Positions 1 to 10,130 of a stretch of DNA of 64,000 nucleotides are shown piece by piece; positions within the stretch are counted from its first letter, which is position 1, and the number at the start of each line of letters is the position of its first letter. The notes under the pieces were generated by a model, which was given only the letters and a program-made list of their open reading frames with translations, searched no databases and was not told the DNA's origin. Position numbers and translations under genes: made by a program. The stretch is from Pseudorasbora parva (lineage: Eukaryota; Chordata; Actinopteri; Cypriniformes; Gobionidae), in contig NC_090187.1 of the NCBI RefSeq assembly GCF_024679245.1, positions 23,438,495 through 23,502,494 on the forward strand, given 5' to 3'.

Positions 1-403
1 ATACTGAGGTCAACTAATGAAGTTTGTGTGGTTTTTACATTCGAAAACATAATGAATAAAGCTTGGAACATACTCTGCAAGAACAGAGTAACTTGTTCAT
101 TTTCTCGAGGTGGCAAGAACAAAATTCATTCTTTCCAGTACATTCCATGCTTCACGAGAAAAGCAGGTGCCGATCATCTGCGTTTCTCCTCATTAACCCT
201 GCCCACTTTAAATGAACGACCAATCACACAATAGTTCTCGGACACCTGCAAGAAAAAAGTTCTGCTTGGGCAATGTGTCGAGAACAAGCTGCAAGATCTC
301 CCAAACCAGGGCTGCGAGTACAAAATGACATCATTTTGTTCTCGCAGCCCTGGGAGCGAGAACTTTTTTCTCTGTTCTTGTGGAGTATGTTGAAACCTTA
401 AGG
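1..403. other. unassigned sequence with a 23-bp-arm palindrome
   Basis: No gene or named repeat is recognised. A near-perfect inverted repeat lies at 306-328 and 331-353: the left arm starts CCAGGGCTGCGAG, the right arm ends CTCGCAGCCCTGG, and they are separated by 2 bp, so the DNA could extrude a hairpin. Shorter related words (GAACAAG, TTCTCG) recur on both sides, suggesting the centre of a degraded foldback element. Short frames on both strands here look like chance. Confidence 0.4.
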
Positions 404-480
404 GTGCCTTCACACTTGGTTCGATTGCCTGGACCGAACCCTAGTTCAATTGCACAAAAAAAATGGGTCTTTATTTGAAC
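404..480 (+). mobile_element. DNA-transposon end (fragment)
   Basis: The stretch beginning GGGTGCCTTCACACTTGG and containing GCCTGGACCGAACC resembles the terminal segment of dispersed fish DNA transposons. No matching opposite end was found in the window, so superfamily and extent are unknown. It runs into a homopolymer block at 480. Confidence 0.3.
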
Positions 481-482
481 CC

Positions 483-513
<31 letters not shown>

Positions 514-526
514 AAAAAAAAAAAAA
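480..526. repeat. poly(C)-poly(A) composite tract
   Basis: About 24 consecutive C residues are followed directly by about 23 consecutive A residues. The abrupt switch between two homopolymers is unusual. Tract lengths are prone to sequencing and assembly error. Confidence 0.9.
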
Positions 527-1287
527 CTTTACGAACTCATATATTTCTTAACACAAAACAAATAAACAAAATTCGGAGTGTGCATGAGGTGTAGCCTTCA
601 CGGCTGGAAATAACCCACAATTCTTTGCGTCTCGTCATATTTTTTTTATATTATATGAAAAACCGGCACCACCACCAGATATACATGCAAGTGTAGGCGT
701 GGTGTTTAAATTAAGTAGCTCTAGCTTTTTTTGTTGGTTTTTGTAAGCTCTATTACCTCAAACAGATAGTTGTGGTAAACAGGATTACAACTGTTTAGTG
801 CATTTTAAACGTTTAGAACAGTACATTGCTGTCAAGACAAGAAACATTTCATAGTTATTTTCAAGTTATAAATAATTTTCATTCATATAAACTGGCGTGA
901 GAGCGCAACGAGGCTGAATGTGTTGGCATAGCAACATGATACATCCTGCCTGTGTGTCCTACGAAGGGTCTCGTTTAATTCTGATTGAGGACACTCCGAA
1001 ATTTAACGAAATGAGACACAGCTATTGCCACACTCACGGGTAAACTCAAAATAGAAACAAATGTAAGTAACAGATACAAAGTAACTAATTTGTGTGCACT
1101 TCAAATCAGTAGCCAACAAATATTTGTGTTAAATTTGTAAACTAACGAAGACCATACAATAAAGAATTAAAGTAATATTAATATTGTTTGTTTTGTTGTT
1201 GTATCAATTGTTTGATTATTATAACCTTATACTGGAACAAAGAATGAAATGAATAAAAAAAGAGGATTGTTAAAATAAAAATGATCC
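527..1287. other. unassigned AT-rich sequence
   Basis: I see no gene, RNA gene or recognisable repeat here. Composition is AT-rich with short homopolymer runs. Confidence 0.6.
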
Positions 1288-1400
1288 TTAACCCTCCTGT
1301 TATCCTCAAATTTGACAACATTTTTTACCCCCTGAGGTCAATTTGACCCCAGAAATTTAAACGTCCAGAATATGACCTTTTTTTGTTTTTTTTGTACAAA
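1288..1400 (+). mobile_element. piggyBac-like TTAA element end
   Basis: TTAA at 1288-1291 is followed by CCCTCCTGTTATCCTC and then a GTCAATTTGACCCC motif. This TTAA-CCCTCCTGTT start is typical of abundant fish piggyBac-like non-autonomous elements. No partner end (ACAGGAGGG followed by TTAA) was found nearby, so this is a one-ended fragment. Assignment rests on recalled family consensus plus the TTAA. Confidence 0.5.
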
Positions 1401-1569
1401 CGTTTGTGTCCAAGTTAATTTATGTCTTTGTTGACTACATAAATAGCCTTTTAAATTGATATCCACCCTTCACCCCACCTCCCACCCCTTATACATCTAG
1501 AATACCCATTGCACGACTATGGACAAATTTGCAAATCAACATAAAATCGTACTGATTGACCTAAAAGTG

Positions 1570-1610
1570 TATGTATGTATGTATGTATGTATGTATGTAT
1601 GTATGTATGT
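1570..1610 (+). repeat. (ATGT)n microsatellite
   Basis: About ten uninterrupted copies of the tetranucleotide ATGT/GTAT. Confidence 0.95.
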
Positions 1611-1710
1611 TTCTAAAAATAATTGTTTGTAATTTATAACATTTGGAAATAAAAACTATTTATTTTATCAAGGATAGGTGGCCGCTGCCACACATGTAAG
1701 ATATGACTTT

Positions 1711-2045
1711 CCTCAAGCTCTCTCGAGTCTCCACGAGCCCTCTCCAGCTCTTTTAGAGCCCTCTCCAGCTCTTCTAGAGCCCGCTCCAGCTTTCCTCAAG
1801 CTCTCTCCAAGTCTCTTCGAGCCCTCTTCAGCTCTTCTAGAGCCCGCTCCAGCTTCTCTCGCGCTCTCTCGAAGTCTCCACGAGCCCTCTCCAGCTCTTC
1901 TAGAGCCCTCTCCAGCTTTCCTCAAGCTCTCTCCAAGTCTTTTCGAGCCCTCTCCAACTCTTTATAGAGCCCGCTCCAGCTTTCCTCAAGCTCTCTCCAA
2001 GTCTCTTTGAGCCCTCTCCAGCTCTTCTAGAGCCCACTCCAGCTC
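1711..2045. repeat. 21-bp minisatellite, about 15-16 copies
   Basis: Units of 21 bp such as GAGCCCTCTCCAGCTCTTCTA alternate with diverged variants (GAGCCCGCTCCAGC..., AAGCTCTCTCCAAG...), giving a loose higher-order pattern of about four units. Because 21 is a multiple of three, frames persist. The plus strand reads EPSPALL-like heptads; one minus frame reads LEELERA, an ideal coiled-coil heptad, but it is broken by TGA wherever the unit contains TCAAGC. No start context, splice signals or conserved flanks support coding. Confidence 0.85.
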
Positions 2046-2780
2046 CAAGATTTGCAAACCAGTAAAGAACCTTCAATGATGAGACAGACCACAGAGAAAG
2101 TGGACATCAGATATATCAAATACTACGGGAAATACAACTTTGAAGAATTTTCTGTGAGACTGAAGAATGGAGTAAAAATGCTGAAATTTAAGCATTACCG
2201 TCACAGGAATTTGTATTGTATTACAGGAATCATTGTACTTTTTATCAAATAAATGCAGCATTTGATGAGCATTAGAGATGTCTTTCAAAAAAACAAAAAA
2301 AAACAAAATATTGATTTAGCGTTTTTATGTAAATATTTCTTCAAAGGCTCTAATGCCCCGAGGGAGGTTGAAATATCCCATCTAATTTGGTCAGTGGTGG
2401 TTCATTGGTCTTATTTAACTTTCCCTTTCTTAATAAAGTGACTAATCTTTTTTTAAGCCGGGTCAAAATACCCTGTCGCTTTTCATTTCAACTCTTAGAT
2501 TTATAAGTTTTCGATTTGTGAAAGCCTTCACTAAGAATGTTGGCAGACAATCAATACCTCCATGGGAACTAAAACAGTTCTCAAAATCAAACAGGTGATT
2601 GAATTTCACAGCAATGTACCCTACCCATGAATTAATTGACACAATCAACTTTTAGGCTAAGATGTAATTTGGTTCAAATAATACCTAATTTGTTCCTGTG
2701 GCTTAACTGATGAGCAAGCTGTTAGCAATGGCAAAGTCACTTACCAATGGCAATGCTGCCAGTAGCTTTGGATCGATCAT
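2046..2780. other. unassigned sequence
   Basis: No feature recognised. The sequence leads up to the left end of the Harbinger-like copy H1 without visible repeats longer than a few bases. Confidence 0.5.
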
Positions 2781-3718
2781 GGCCCGTATTTATCCAACAT
2801 CTTAGAATTACTCACAAGAACACTGCTAAGAATTGACTTAAGAGTAAAAAAATTCTTGGCTCAAAGCTGCTCTTAAAAGTTAGTTATCAAGCATCCCAAT
2901 CATACTTTAAGTAAAGTGTAGGACTAAATCTTAAGTGCTAGTCTTAGAGTGGATTTACAACACTTTGCTGTGCCACAAATGGAATTTCGGATGATGTCAT
3001 AGGCATGAACCAATCACTGAATAGATGTCCTTATTTAAGAATATCCTCAGATAAATTCGCATTGAATGGTGAAATTCCTAAGAGGAGTTTACATCCAATT
3101 CACATTTGACAATAAAGAGTTTTCAAGAGAATACATTATAATATACACATTTTAAATGAAAGATAAACATGTTTTCATCCATTTAATTTTTTTTTTTTTT
3201 TAAACTGGTGTGCTGTTAAATGACCTGCCTATATATAGCCTAGATTTTTTTATATATAATCAACCACCATGGATTCCAAAAGAAAACCGACATGGCAGGA
3301 GGAAGAAGCGATCGCTACTGCTAGCTGAATTACTCGAACAGTGTTTTTTTTTTTTTTTTTTTTTTAATAAAACCCAACATTAACAAGCGCTGAAAAAGAT
3401 GATGTCTGCTATGTCCAAACGATACTGTTTGATTTACTATTTGTCGTCAAGTATTTCAAACACATTCTCCCTCTATTGAAAGATTTGCGGACGTCTCTGG
3501 TCTCTTCAGCGCCATCTCAAGACCCTACTGGCAACTCCTAACCACTTGAGAGACCTCTCGAGCTGTCTTAAATAACTGGGAGAGTAAGAGTGATTCTTAG
3601 CTTTAAGAAATTTGATAACTTGCTTTTATACTTAAGTTTGAAAGTAGGAGTAACTTTCATGAATTCTCAGCACTTAAGACTAAAATAGCACTTTGAGAAG
3701 CTTGATAAATACGGGCCC
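2781..3718 (+). mobile_element. Harbinger-like non-autonomous element H1
   Basis: The element starts GGCCCGTATTTATC and ends GATAAATACGGGCCC, so it has terminal inverted repeats. It is the inverted partner of H2 (3727-5966) and an 8-bp spacer separates them. Inside, after CAACC, lies ATGGATTCCAAAAGAAAACC (3269 onward), a good start context. It encodes a short peptide like the N-terminus of the Myb/SANT-like protein of Harbinger transposons and stops after 19 codons. H1 keeps about 210 bp near its inner end that H2 has lost. Superfamily assignment is inference from the Myb-like start and the TIRs; no transposase is present. Confidence 0.6.
3269..3328 (+). pseudogene. Myb/SANT-like N-terminal remnant in H1
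   Basis: The open frame reads MDSKRKPTWQEEEAIATAS and then TGA. A basic start followed by W and an acidic run is what the first helix of Harbinger-type Myb/SANT-like proteins looks like. The same start is on the minus strand of H2 (ATG at 4012-4010), where it also stops after about 19 codons. Preservation in both copies suggests that the master element carried it. The assignment is tentative because the segment is so short. Confidence 0.35.
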
Positions 3719-4634
3719 TGTGCCCTGGGCCCGTATTTATCAAGCTTCTCAAAGTGCTATGGCGCTGAGGAGACAGAGACGTGCCCAAATCTTTCAATAA
3801 AAGGGAGAATGTGTTCAAAATATTTGACGACAAATAGTAAATCAAACAGTATCGTTTGGACATAGCAGACATAATCTTTTTCAGCACTGGTTAATGTTAG
3901 GTTTTATTTTAAAAAAACACACAACAACAAAAAAAAACACTGTTCGAGTAATTCACCTAGCAGTAGCGATCGCTTCTTCCTCCTGCCATGTCGGTTTTCT
4001 TTTGGAATCCATGGTGGCTGATTATATATAAAAAAATCTAGGCTATATATAGGCAGGTCAGTTAACAGCACACCAGTTTAAAAAATGTAATTAAATGGAT
4101 GAAAACATGTTTATCTTTCATTTAAAATGTGTATTTTAAAATGTATTCTCTTGAAAACTCTTTATTGTCAAATGTGTATTGGATGTAAACTCCTCTTAGG
4201 AATTTCACCATTCAATGCGAATTTATCTGAGGATATTCTTAAATAAGGACATCTATTCAGTGATTGGTTCATGCCTATGACATCATCCGAAATCCTGTTT
4301 GTGGCACAGCAAAGTGTTGTAAATCCACTCTAAGACTAGCACTTAAAGGGGGGGTGAAACACTCAGTTTCAGTCAGTGTCATGTCAATCTTGAGTACCTA
4401 TAGAGTAGCATTGCATCCTGTATATCTCCGAAAAGTCTTTATTTTTTTAATAATTATATAAGAAAGATGCGCTGTTCCAAGTCTTTCCGAAAAAAGCCGA
4501 GCGGGTGGGGGCGTGTCGTGTGAGCGGAGCTAAATAATGACGTGTGCGCGCTGCTGCTATTGTGTTGAGTCGAGTGCGTCGTAAAGCTGTGTCATCCCTA
4601 ACAGCGGGGAAAAAACTTTATTCAAAATAAAAAT

Positions 4635-4744
4635 ATGGCTTTTAATCAGATACAGCCATACATCTATGATCCAGAATCAGACCCAGAGGCTGCAGTTGAA
4701 CAGGAGCAGCAGCAAAAACGACTAGAGCAGGACGTCTCTATGTG
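4635..4744 (+). pseudogene. P2RX7_C-like exon 1 carried by X1
   Basis: ATG at 4635 opens a 36-codon acidic, glutamine-rich frame (MAFNQIQPYIYDPESDPEA, then a QEQQQKRLEQDVSM run). It stops at TAA a few codons beyond 4744 unless spliced. A GT donor sits at 4745-4746. Joining TG to the G after the AG at 4836-4837 keeps the frame and gives WCTCGKC. A PY-x-x-x-PE element before a WC-x-CG-x-C motif is the layout of fish proteins with the cysteine-rich, zinc-binding P2X7 receptor C-terminal-like domain. X2 and X3 hold the same start region with stops or frameshifts. The splice is predicted, not shown. Confidence 0.45.
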
Positions 4745-4837
4745 GTACGATATACACTAACTATATAATATGCTTAGCGGCTTGTGTTATTTACATATTT
4801 ATACTTGAATTATATCGTCGTATTTTTGTCTTTGAAG

Positions 4838-5083
4838 GTGTACATGTGGGAAGTGCAGTTGTGCACGTGTGTTTGTGTGTTTACGCGTGGTTTGTGTAGA
4901 CAATTGTAACGTTAGTAAGCGGACTGGTTTTGCACCGCAGGCTAGTGTTTACATAGAAAGACACGGAATAGTAGCGCATTTGAATGAAGAAGCGCGCTTA
5001 TTTAGTTCAACATATTTCCCCACTCTTTGTGTATTGTTGTTTGGAGTGCTTTTACAATACACAAACATAAAGTTACACATATA
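4838..5083 (+). pseudogene. P2RX7_C-like exon 2 candidate in X1
   Basis: This segment follows a TTTGAAG acceptor. In phase with exon 1 the frame begins CTCGKCSCAR and remains open to a stop at 5082-5084. Only the first cysteine cluster (C-x-C-x-x-C-x-C) resembles the zinc-binding domain. The later HCCxE-type cysteines expected in full-length relatives are not visible, so the domain is truncated. The true exon end is unknown. Nothing here supports a working ion-channel gene; it would be a captured or element-borne domain fragment. Confidence 0.35.
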
Positions 5084-5966
5084 GTGGCCAGCTAAACAAA
5101 TGTACACGCACTACACATCGCATGCTCCATTGATCAATTAACTATACGTGATCATGTTTGGGCTACTTGATGAGCATAGACATTTGAAGCACTCTTACTC
5201 ACAGCCTGCGGTTCTAACGTTAGGACCTTTATCGTTGGGACTGCTCCATCCTTCAGCATTAGGCGATTGGAAAAGCCGGCGTCAAGCTGGGCCTTGTTTA
5301 TGAAACAGTCGGCACCGAAATGCAGCGAACAGATATAAACATTCGCGCAACTCAGTTGCTGATCCGGAAAAGCAAATTACATCCACTGTTGCCTTAACGC
5401 GGGGTTTTGGGGAATCTGTGCAGGACTGTCTTGGTCTGGCAACCAAAAACGCACTTTTTTGGTGACATTGTTATGTGCACATCACCTGTCCAGCATCCTA
5501 CAAGCCAGCGCTTTGATGGGCGTAGCCTGTTGCTTTCGCTCTCTCCCTCTCTCTCTCTCACGCTCTTCCGGTAGAATTGTCCGTAAGGCCCATACAAGGA
5601 AATTCCGCCCCCATTAACGTCAAAGGGGACGCATGATCTCAAAAAACTTGCCGAAACTTATGACTAACCGGAAGTAGTATTTTTGACAAAGAAATACTCC
5701 CATCAAACGTCCACCTTAACTTTTGAAACTTTGTCTATGTTTAGTATGGGATTCCAAGTCTTTAACAGTGTAAAAAGATCAGTATGCATGAAACAGCATT
5801 TCACCCACCCTTTAAGATTTAGACCTACACTTTACTTAAAGTATGATTGGGATGCTTGATAACTAACTTTTAAGCGCAGCTTTGAGCCAAGAATTGTTTT
5901 ACTCTTAAGTCAATTCTTAGCAGTGTTCTTGTGAGTAATTCTAAGATGTTTGATAAATACGGGCCC

Positions 5967-6780
5967 AGATCAATGCATTCATGAAAATATAATGAATTTG
6001 ATGTAATGCTGTATAAGGCAAGAAACTTCTGAAACAAGACATTGTAAAGCAATTCAATTCCGCTAAAAGAAAGAAAAACAATGAGAGTATACAGTGCAAA
6101 AGCTAATGTATTAGCCTTCATCTATTCTTGGAAAGTTCTCAGTTCTATTTATGAATCTGTGACAGGAACACCTTAACCATCATCCCCTCTGGGCTGGTGA
6201 CCATTCATGTGTAATGTGTTTGAAGCAAGTCACTATAGAAATGAAAGTGATGAATTCTGCTTTTCATTCGCCATCCAAGCTAACATGATATCAGTACTTG
6301 TCCTAAAGTATGTCCAGTGCTGTGAGTTGGTGGATAAAGCGGGATGTTTATTTTTGCCATTTGGAATTGGCTCAATGGTGTATACATTGGGGGTCTTTTA
6401 ATTGTCACCTTTAGTACGGTGGCGGAAGTTGTAATTTCCTGATTTGTCAGTTAAAACATATTTTTTGATTTGGGTTTCAGTCACACAATTGAGGGAGAAG
6501 ATAGTAACTATTGCTCTCGACTCTATTTTCTTGGAGACTTTTCTTTGTCTCTTCTTCTTGGGGTTTTTCTCTTCCTCTCTACCTGAGCTTCGCCTTCCAT
6601 TTTGCTTTCTCTCTACACTTTTGCTCTCTAAATCTCAGGTAAAATTATACATACATACTAAGTACAATGTGTTTTATATAAGTTTATACATCTAATTTGT
6701 AGCCAATTCAGGTGTAACCATAAACAAATCATGTTATTAAACCGTCTCAATTATAATATATGTGCTAACTAGTTTTGATT
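5967..6780. other. unassigned sequence
   Basis: No gene or repeat recognised. A pyrimidine-rich patch lies near 6540-6630. Frames in this stretch are short and lack sequence complexity typical of proteins. Confidence 0.5.
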
Positions 6781-6983
6781 CACTATTAACCTTAACATGT
6801 GAGACTCAAGACAGATATCCTTAGCTCTAACAAGACCGGACACTATGTGGGTAACTGAGGTGAGTGCTTTTAAACATTACCTATCACCTAATCACCTTAT
6901 GTATAAAAGCACTCACCTCAGTGTCTGGTCTTGTTAGAGCTAAGGATATCTGTCTTGAGTCTCGCATGTTAATGTTAATAGTG
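6781..6983. repeat. foldback (long inverted repeat) with 30-bp loop
   Basis: The left arm 6781-6872 and right arm 6904-6983 are reverse complements: both contain GACTCAAGACAGATATCC on opposite strands. The left arm has 13 extra bases (TATGTGGGTAACT) absent from the right. Only a few substitutions separate the arms, so the palindrome is young or has been corrected. It may be a small foldback transposon; no flanking duplication is obvious. Confidence 0.75.
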
Positions 6984-7147
6984 ATGGTGATCAGTACTCT
7001 ATTGACTGAGCGTGTGCAAGTTGGAGCCAGAAGGGATGCTGGGAAATGTAGTGCTACTGTGGCTAGGTTGGTGACAAGAGATAGTAATTGGGGCTCGAAG
7101 TGGCATGCAGTACCAACACTTTCAGACTTTATGGTAAATGGACTGAA

Positions 7148-7375
7148 TTTATATAGCACTTTACATATTGCCTTACATTCACCCATTCATTCACTCATTA
7201 ACACACTGGCGGCGGTTTCAGCCATGCAAGGCGTCATCCAGCTCATCGGGAGCAGCTGGGGTTAGGTGTCTTGCTTATCGGCACCTTGACACTTGGTCAG
7301 GTGAAACCACCAACCTTTTGGTTTGTAGCCAACCTACACGAACCACTGAGCAACTGCTTCCTCCTTCATGATGCC
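7148..7375 (+). repeat. dispersed fish repeat (TTAGGTGTCTTGCT type)
   Basis: The ordered words TATATAGCACTTTAC, GGCGGCGGTTTCAGCCATGC, GGGAGCAGCTGGGGTTAGG and CCACCAACC match a widespread fish dispersed repeat recalled from many teleost genomes. A related copy lies at 57408-57815. Class (SINE-like or transposon-derived) is uncertain. Confidence 0.5.
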
Positions 7376-7759
7376 AAGGACCCCCGAATATGAAGAACCC
7401 TTTAACCCTTAAATGCATACCTCGGGTTGTTAGCAAGACGTCATTCACTACTCACCTCCTTGTTCATTTTTTTTCTAAAGTTAGACATCAACATTCGTAT
7501 CATTCCTCAATCAATCCATTTACAACAATATAACAAGAAAAACATAATACAATTATAATTGAATGCCTGTTTTTCCACCATTTTTTTGTCAACATTGTAT
7601 AGGGTCGCTAACTAACGTACACGAGTTGTGTAACGTACATATTTTTTATGCACAATAATAAATGAATCTATAATGACGAAATATAATCTGCAAAACTTGA
7701 AATGGCTTAGTGATTTAATGCAGAGCAAGAACTGAACACTTTCAAATATTAATCTCACT

Positions 7760-8074
7760 GTCTATTGATGATGGATGTGGTGAAGAAACTGTCAGTGATC
7801 AAAATATTGATTTTGAAGACATTGAAAATGAGTTTGGAGAATATGCGAGAGATCACGAATGTGAGCCAGATGCTAAATGTACTGGAAAATGAGCTCTGAT
7901 GAGGACAGTGATGATGGAATAAAACATCTGATCAAACTGAACCCTTCCAAGCTGAACAAGATAACAAAATATGCTTTATTTTATTCGTCTGTAATTGTTA
8001 GTCTAATATCAGGAGTTTTAAATATTATCGCGACAGGTAAAATTATATCAGTGTATATAGATCTGGGTCGCTAA
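7760..8074 (+). pseudogene. acidic N-terminal remnant, possibly piggyBac transposase
   Basis: One frame reads an Asp/Glu-rich stretch (DDGCGEETVSDQNIDFEDIE...) to a TGA at about 7890. A shifted frame then continues SSDEDSDDGIKHLIKLNPSK from 7889 to a stop at 8072-8074. Acidic leaders precede the DDE domain in many piggyBac transposases. No catalytic aspartates or C-terminal cysteine-rich finger are present. A parallel remnant, equally broken, lies at 38630-38960. Function call is inference. Confidence 0.3.
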
Positions 8075-8949
8075 AGACCTGACTATGTAAGAATGTTTGG
8101 TGAAACAGTCATACATTTAAAGGTGCACTACTCAAATTTTCCGTCCACTAGAGGCCGCCTATTCAAAACAAAGGTATAGTTTGATGACGCCAAGTTTGTG
8201 CGCAGCATCTTGGGACATGTGGTCTTCACTTCACAGTCAGTGGAAAATAGGACTCTGGGAGACATCATGTTGCTGAATGCGGTTATTAACATTACTGTAG
8301 TATGACAGAACAGGGCCCAGAGTTGTGGAGCGGAATAGAGCTGGACCGATTGTTAATGAGTTTTACAACACACGCCTCGCAAGCAGCGGGACTTTTATTA
8401 AGATGGGACAAAATCATTGGGCGGCAGAGCTATTTCCACTTTTCCGGTCACGAGTATGAGGTAACGTAGCTCTGTTTATCATATTAGATATATTTAAGTG
8501 TGTTGAAAATTATGCTATGACATCTCTGTGCATTCGCTCAGCGGCTGCTATGACACTTGTTCACACTGCTAAGAGTAAATAAAACCGGAAACTGAGAGTA
8601 ACGCAGATATAATCCTCAGACGTCCCAGTTCCTTGGTTAAAATATGCATTTTCTCAAAATTTACAAATAGTTGGAAACATTTGGGATATTTTAAGAACTG
8701 AACAAAATATATAATCTAGCCGCAGGAGGTCACATGCCAGTGTACCCTTTTGTGCCGGTCCCGAGCCCGGATAAATATAGAGGGTTGTGTCAGGAAGGGC
8801 ATCTGACGTAATTTTTTTCCAAATTCATTATGCAAATCATGAAAAGACTTCCATACCGGATTGGTTGGGTCCCGGGTTAACAACAAGCGCTATTATTGCC
8901 GTTGACCTACAGGGCACTGGTGGAAATTGGGCTACTGTTAGTCAAAGAA

Positions 8950-9497
8950 GGAGAGGAGGAATGTATGTTAGAGGAGGGCAGGAGAAAGGCAGGAGTTTAG
9001 GACTGAAAGTAGGTACTTTGAGTGTTGGTACAATGACAGGTAAAGGCAGAGAACGGGTAGATATGATGCAGAGGAGGGAAGTTGACATTCTGTGCATCCA
9101 GGAGACCAGGTGGAAAGGGAGCAAGGCTAGAAGCATTGGAGCAGGGTTTAAACTGTTTTATAATGGTGTGGACAGGAAGAAAAATGGAGTTGGAGTGATC
9201 CTGAAGGAGTTTGTGAAGAATGTTTTGGAGGTAAAGAGAGTGTCAGATAGGTTGATAAGTCTGAAGCTGGATATTGAAGGTGTGATGTTGAATGTTGTTA
9301 GTGCCTATGCTCCACAAGTAGGTTGTAAGCAAGATGAGAGAGACGAGCGATTCTGGAGCGAGTTGGAGGAAAGCTGTGGTGAACACGGACTTTCAGAAGA
9401 GGCAGGAACACAGGGTGACATATAAGTGGTGGCAGGAGCTCTCAAGTGGACTATATCTTATGTAGACACTGTAACCTGATGGAAATTAGTGATTGTA
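8950..9497 (+). pseudogene. RTE LINE endonuclease part
   Basis: The frame runs through VGTMTGKGRERVDMMQRREV and the catalytic-glutamate motif QETRW (about 9099-9113), then GVGVILKEFV and SAYAPQVG. After FWSELEES (about 9372) some 70 residues of the usual endonuclease, including later catalytic residues, are missing. The frame shifts and continues with VVNTDFQKRQEHRVTYK, then stops. The last codons before B1 (…SDC) join directly to KVVVGES at 13582. It cannot encode an active nuclease. Confidence 0.85.
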
Positions 9498-10130
9498 CAC
9501 TGATAAAAACAACTTAAAAAATAAAATCTTTGTAACAATTTGCACTCAGTTTTTAGTTTTTCTAAGTAAAATTTACTGTGGTGATATCAAGTAAAACTTA
9601 TTTGCCAGTATCAAGTAAAATGTACTTAACTATTAATGTAACATTTGCGAAGACATTTATATTTAACTTAGCATGTTATATTTATTAAAAGTAATTAAGT
9701 AAATTTCATTTTAAAAGGAACATAACGCTTGTGAAAATATCAGGTACATTTTATAAATCTGTAATATTTACTGTTATGAAGTAATTAAGTAGATTTTATA
9801 ATGTCTGTCCATTTCACATTTTGAATTACTTAGTTGAATTAATTTATATTACTAACTATTATTATGTAAATGTTGCTTTTTTAAAGTGTTACCAAATAAA
9901 TGTAATAATTTTCTCTGCATCAATTACATTTGTCACAAATCACACATAAATACAATAAAGTTGAACAGTTTATTATGTCAACATTTACAATGAACCATTA
10001 AATCAGTAATCTTCACATCAACTGATTAGTAGTTAAGGTTAATTCATTATAATTTATAATAACTGTAGAATTAACCTTGTATGGTTCAACTAAACATCAG
10101 CAGCCAACCGTGAAATAACTAACAATAAAG

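Larger units (their letters stand above)
4347..5811 (+). mobile_element. TTAA-flanked element X1 (piggyBac-type)
   Basis: TTAA occurs on both sides (4343-4346 and 5812-5815). H1 retains the uninterrupted target (GCACTTAAGATTT when read in the H2 direction), so TTAA is proven as the duplicated target. The ends are imperfect inverted repeats: AGGGGGGGTGAAA and TTTCACCCACCCT. X1 contains a two-exon fragment (4635-4744 and 4838 onward). Two relatives in opposite orientation lie at 11217-13499 (X2) and 33183-34590 (X3). No transposase is encoded. TTAA duplication places it in the piggyBac type by target preference only. Confidence 0.8.
3727..5966 (-). mobile_element. Harbinger-like element H2, interrupted by X1
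   Basis: H2 is the reverse complement of H1 over nearly its full length, starting GGGCCCGTATTTATC at 3727 and ending GATAAATACGGGCCC at 5966. It lacks about 210 bp next to the inner end relative to H1, and it is split at a TTAA by element X1 (4347-5811). With X1 and one TTAA removed, H2 is about 770 bp. With H1 it forms a long inverted repeat that could fold into a hairpin. The head-to-head arrangement could come from two insertions or from inverted duplication of one. Confidence 0.65.

Noticed and set aside
4635..5083. A working P2X7 receptor gene
   Set aside because: No channel domain, no transmembrane segments and only the first cysteine cluster; it lies inside a TTAA element and is at best a carried fragment.
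7148..7371. tRNA-derived SINE head with Pol III boxes
   Set aside because: I could not find convincing A and B boxes at the right spacing, so it is listed only as a dispersed repeat.
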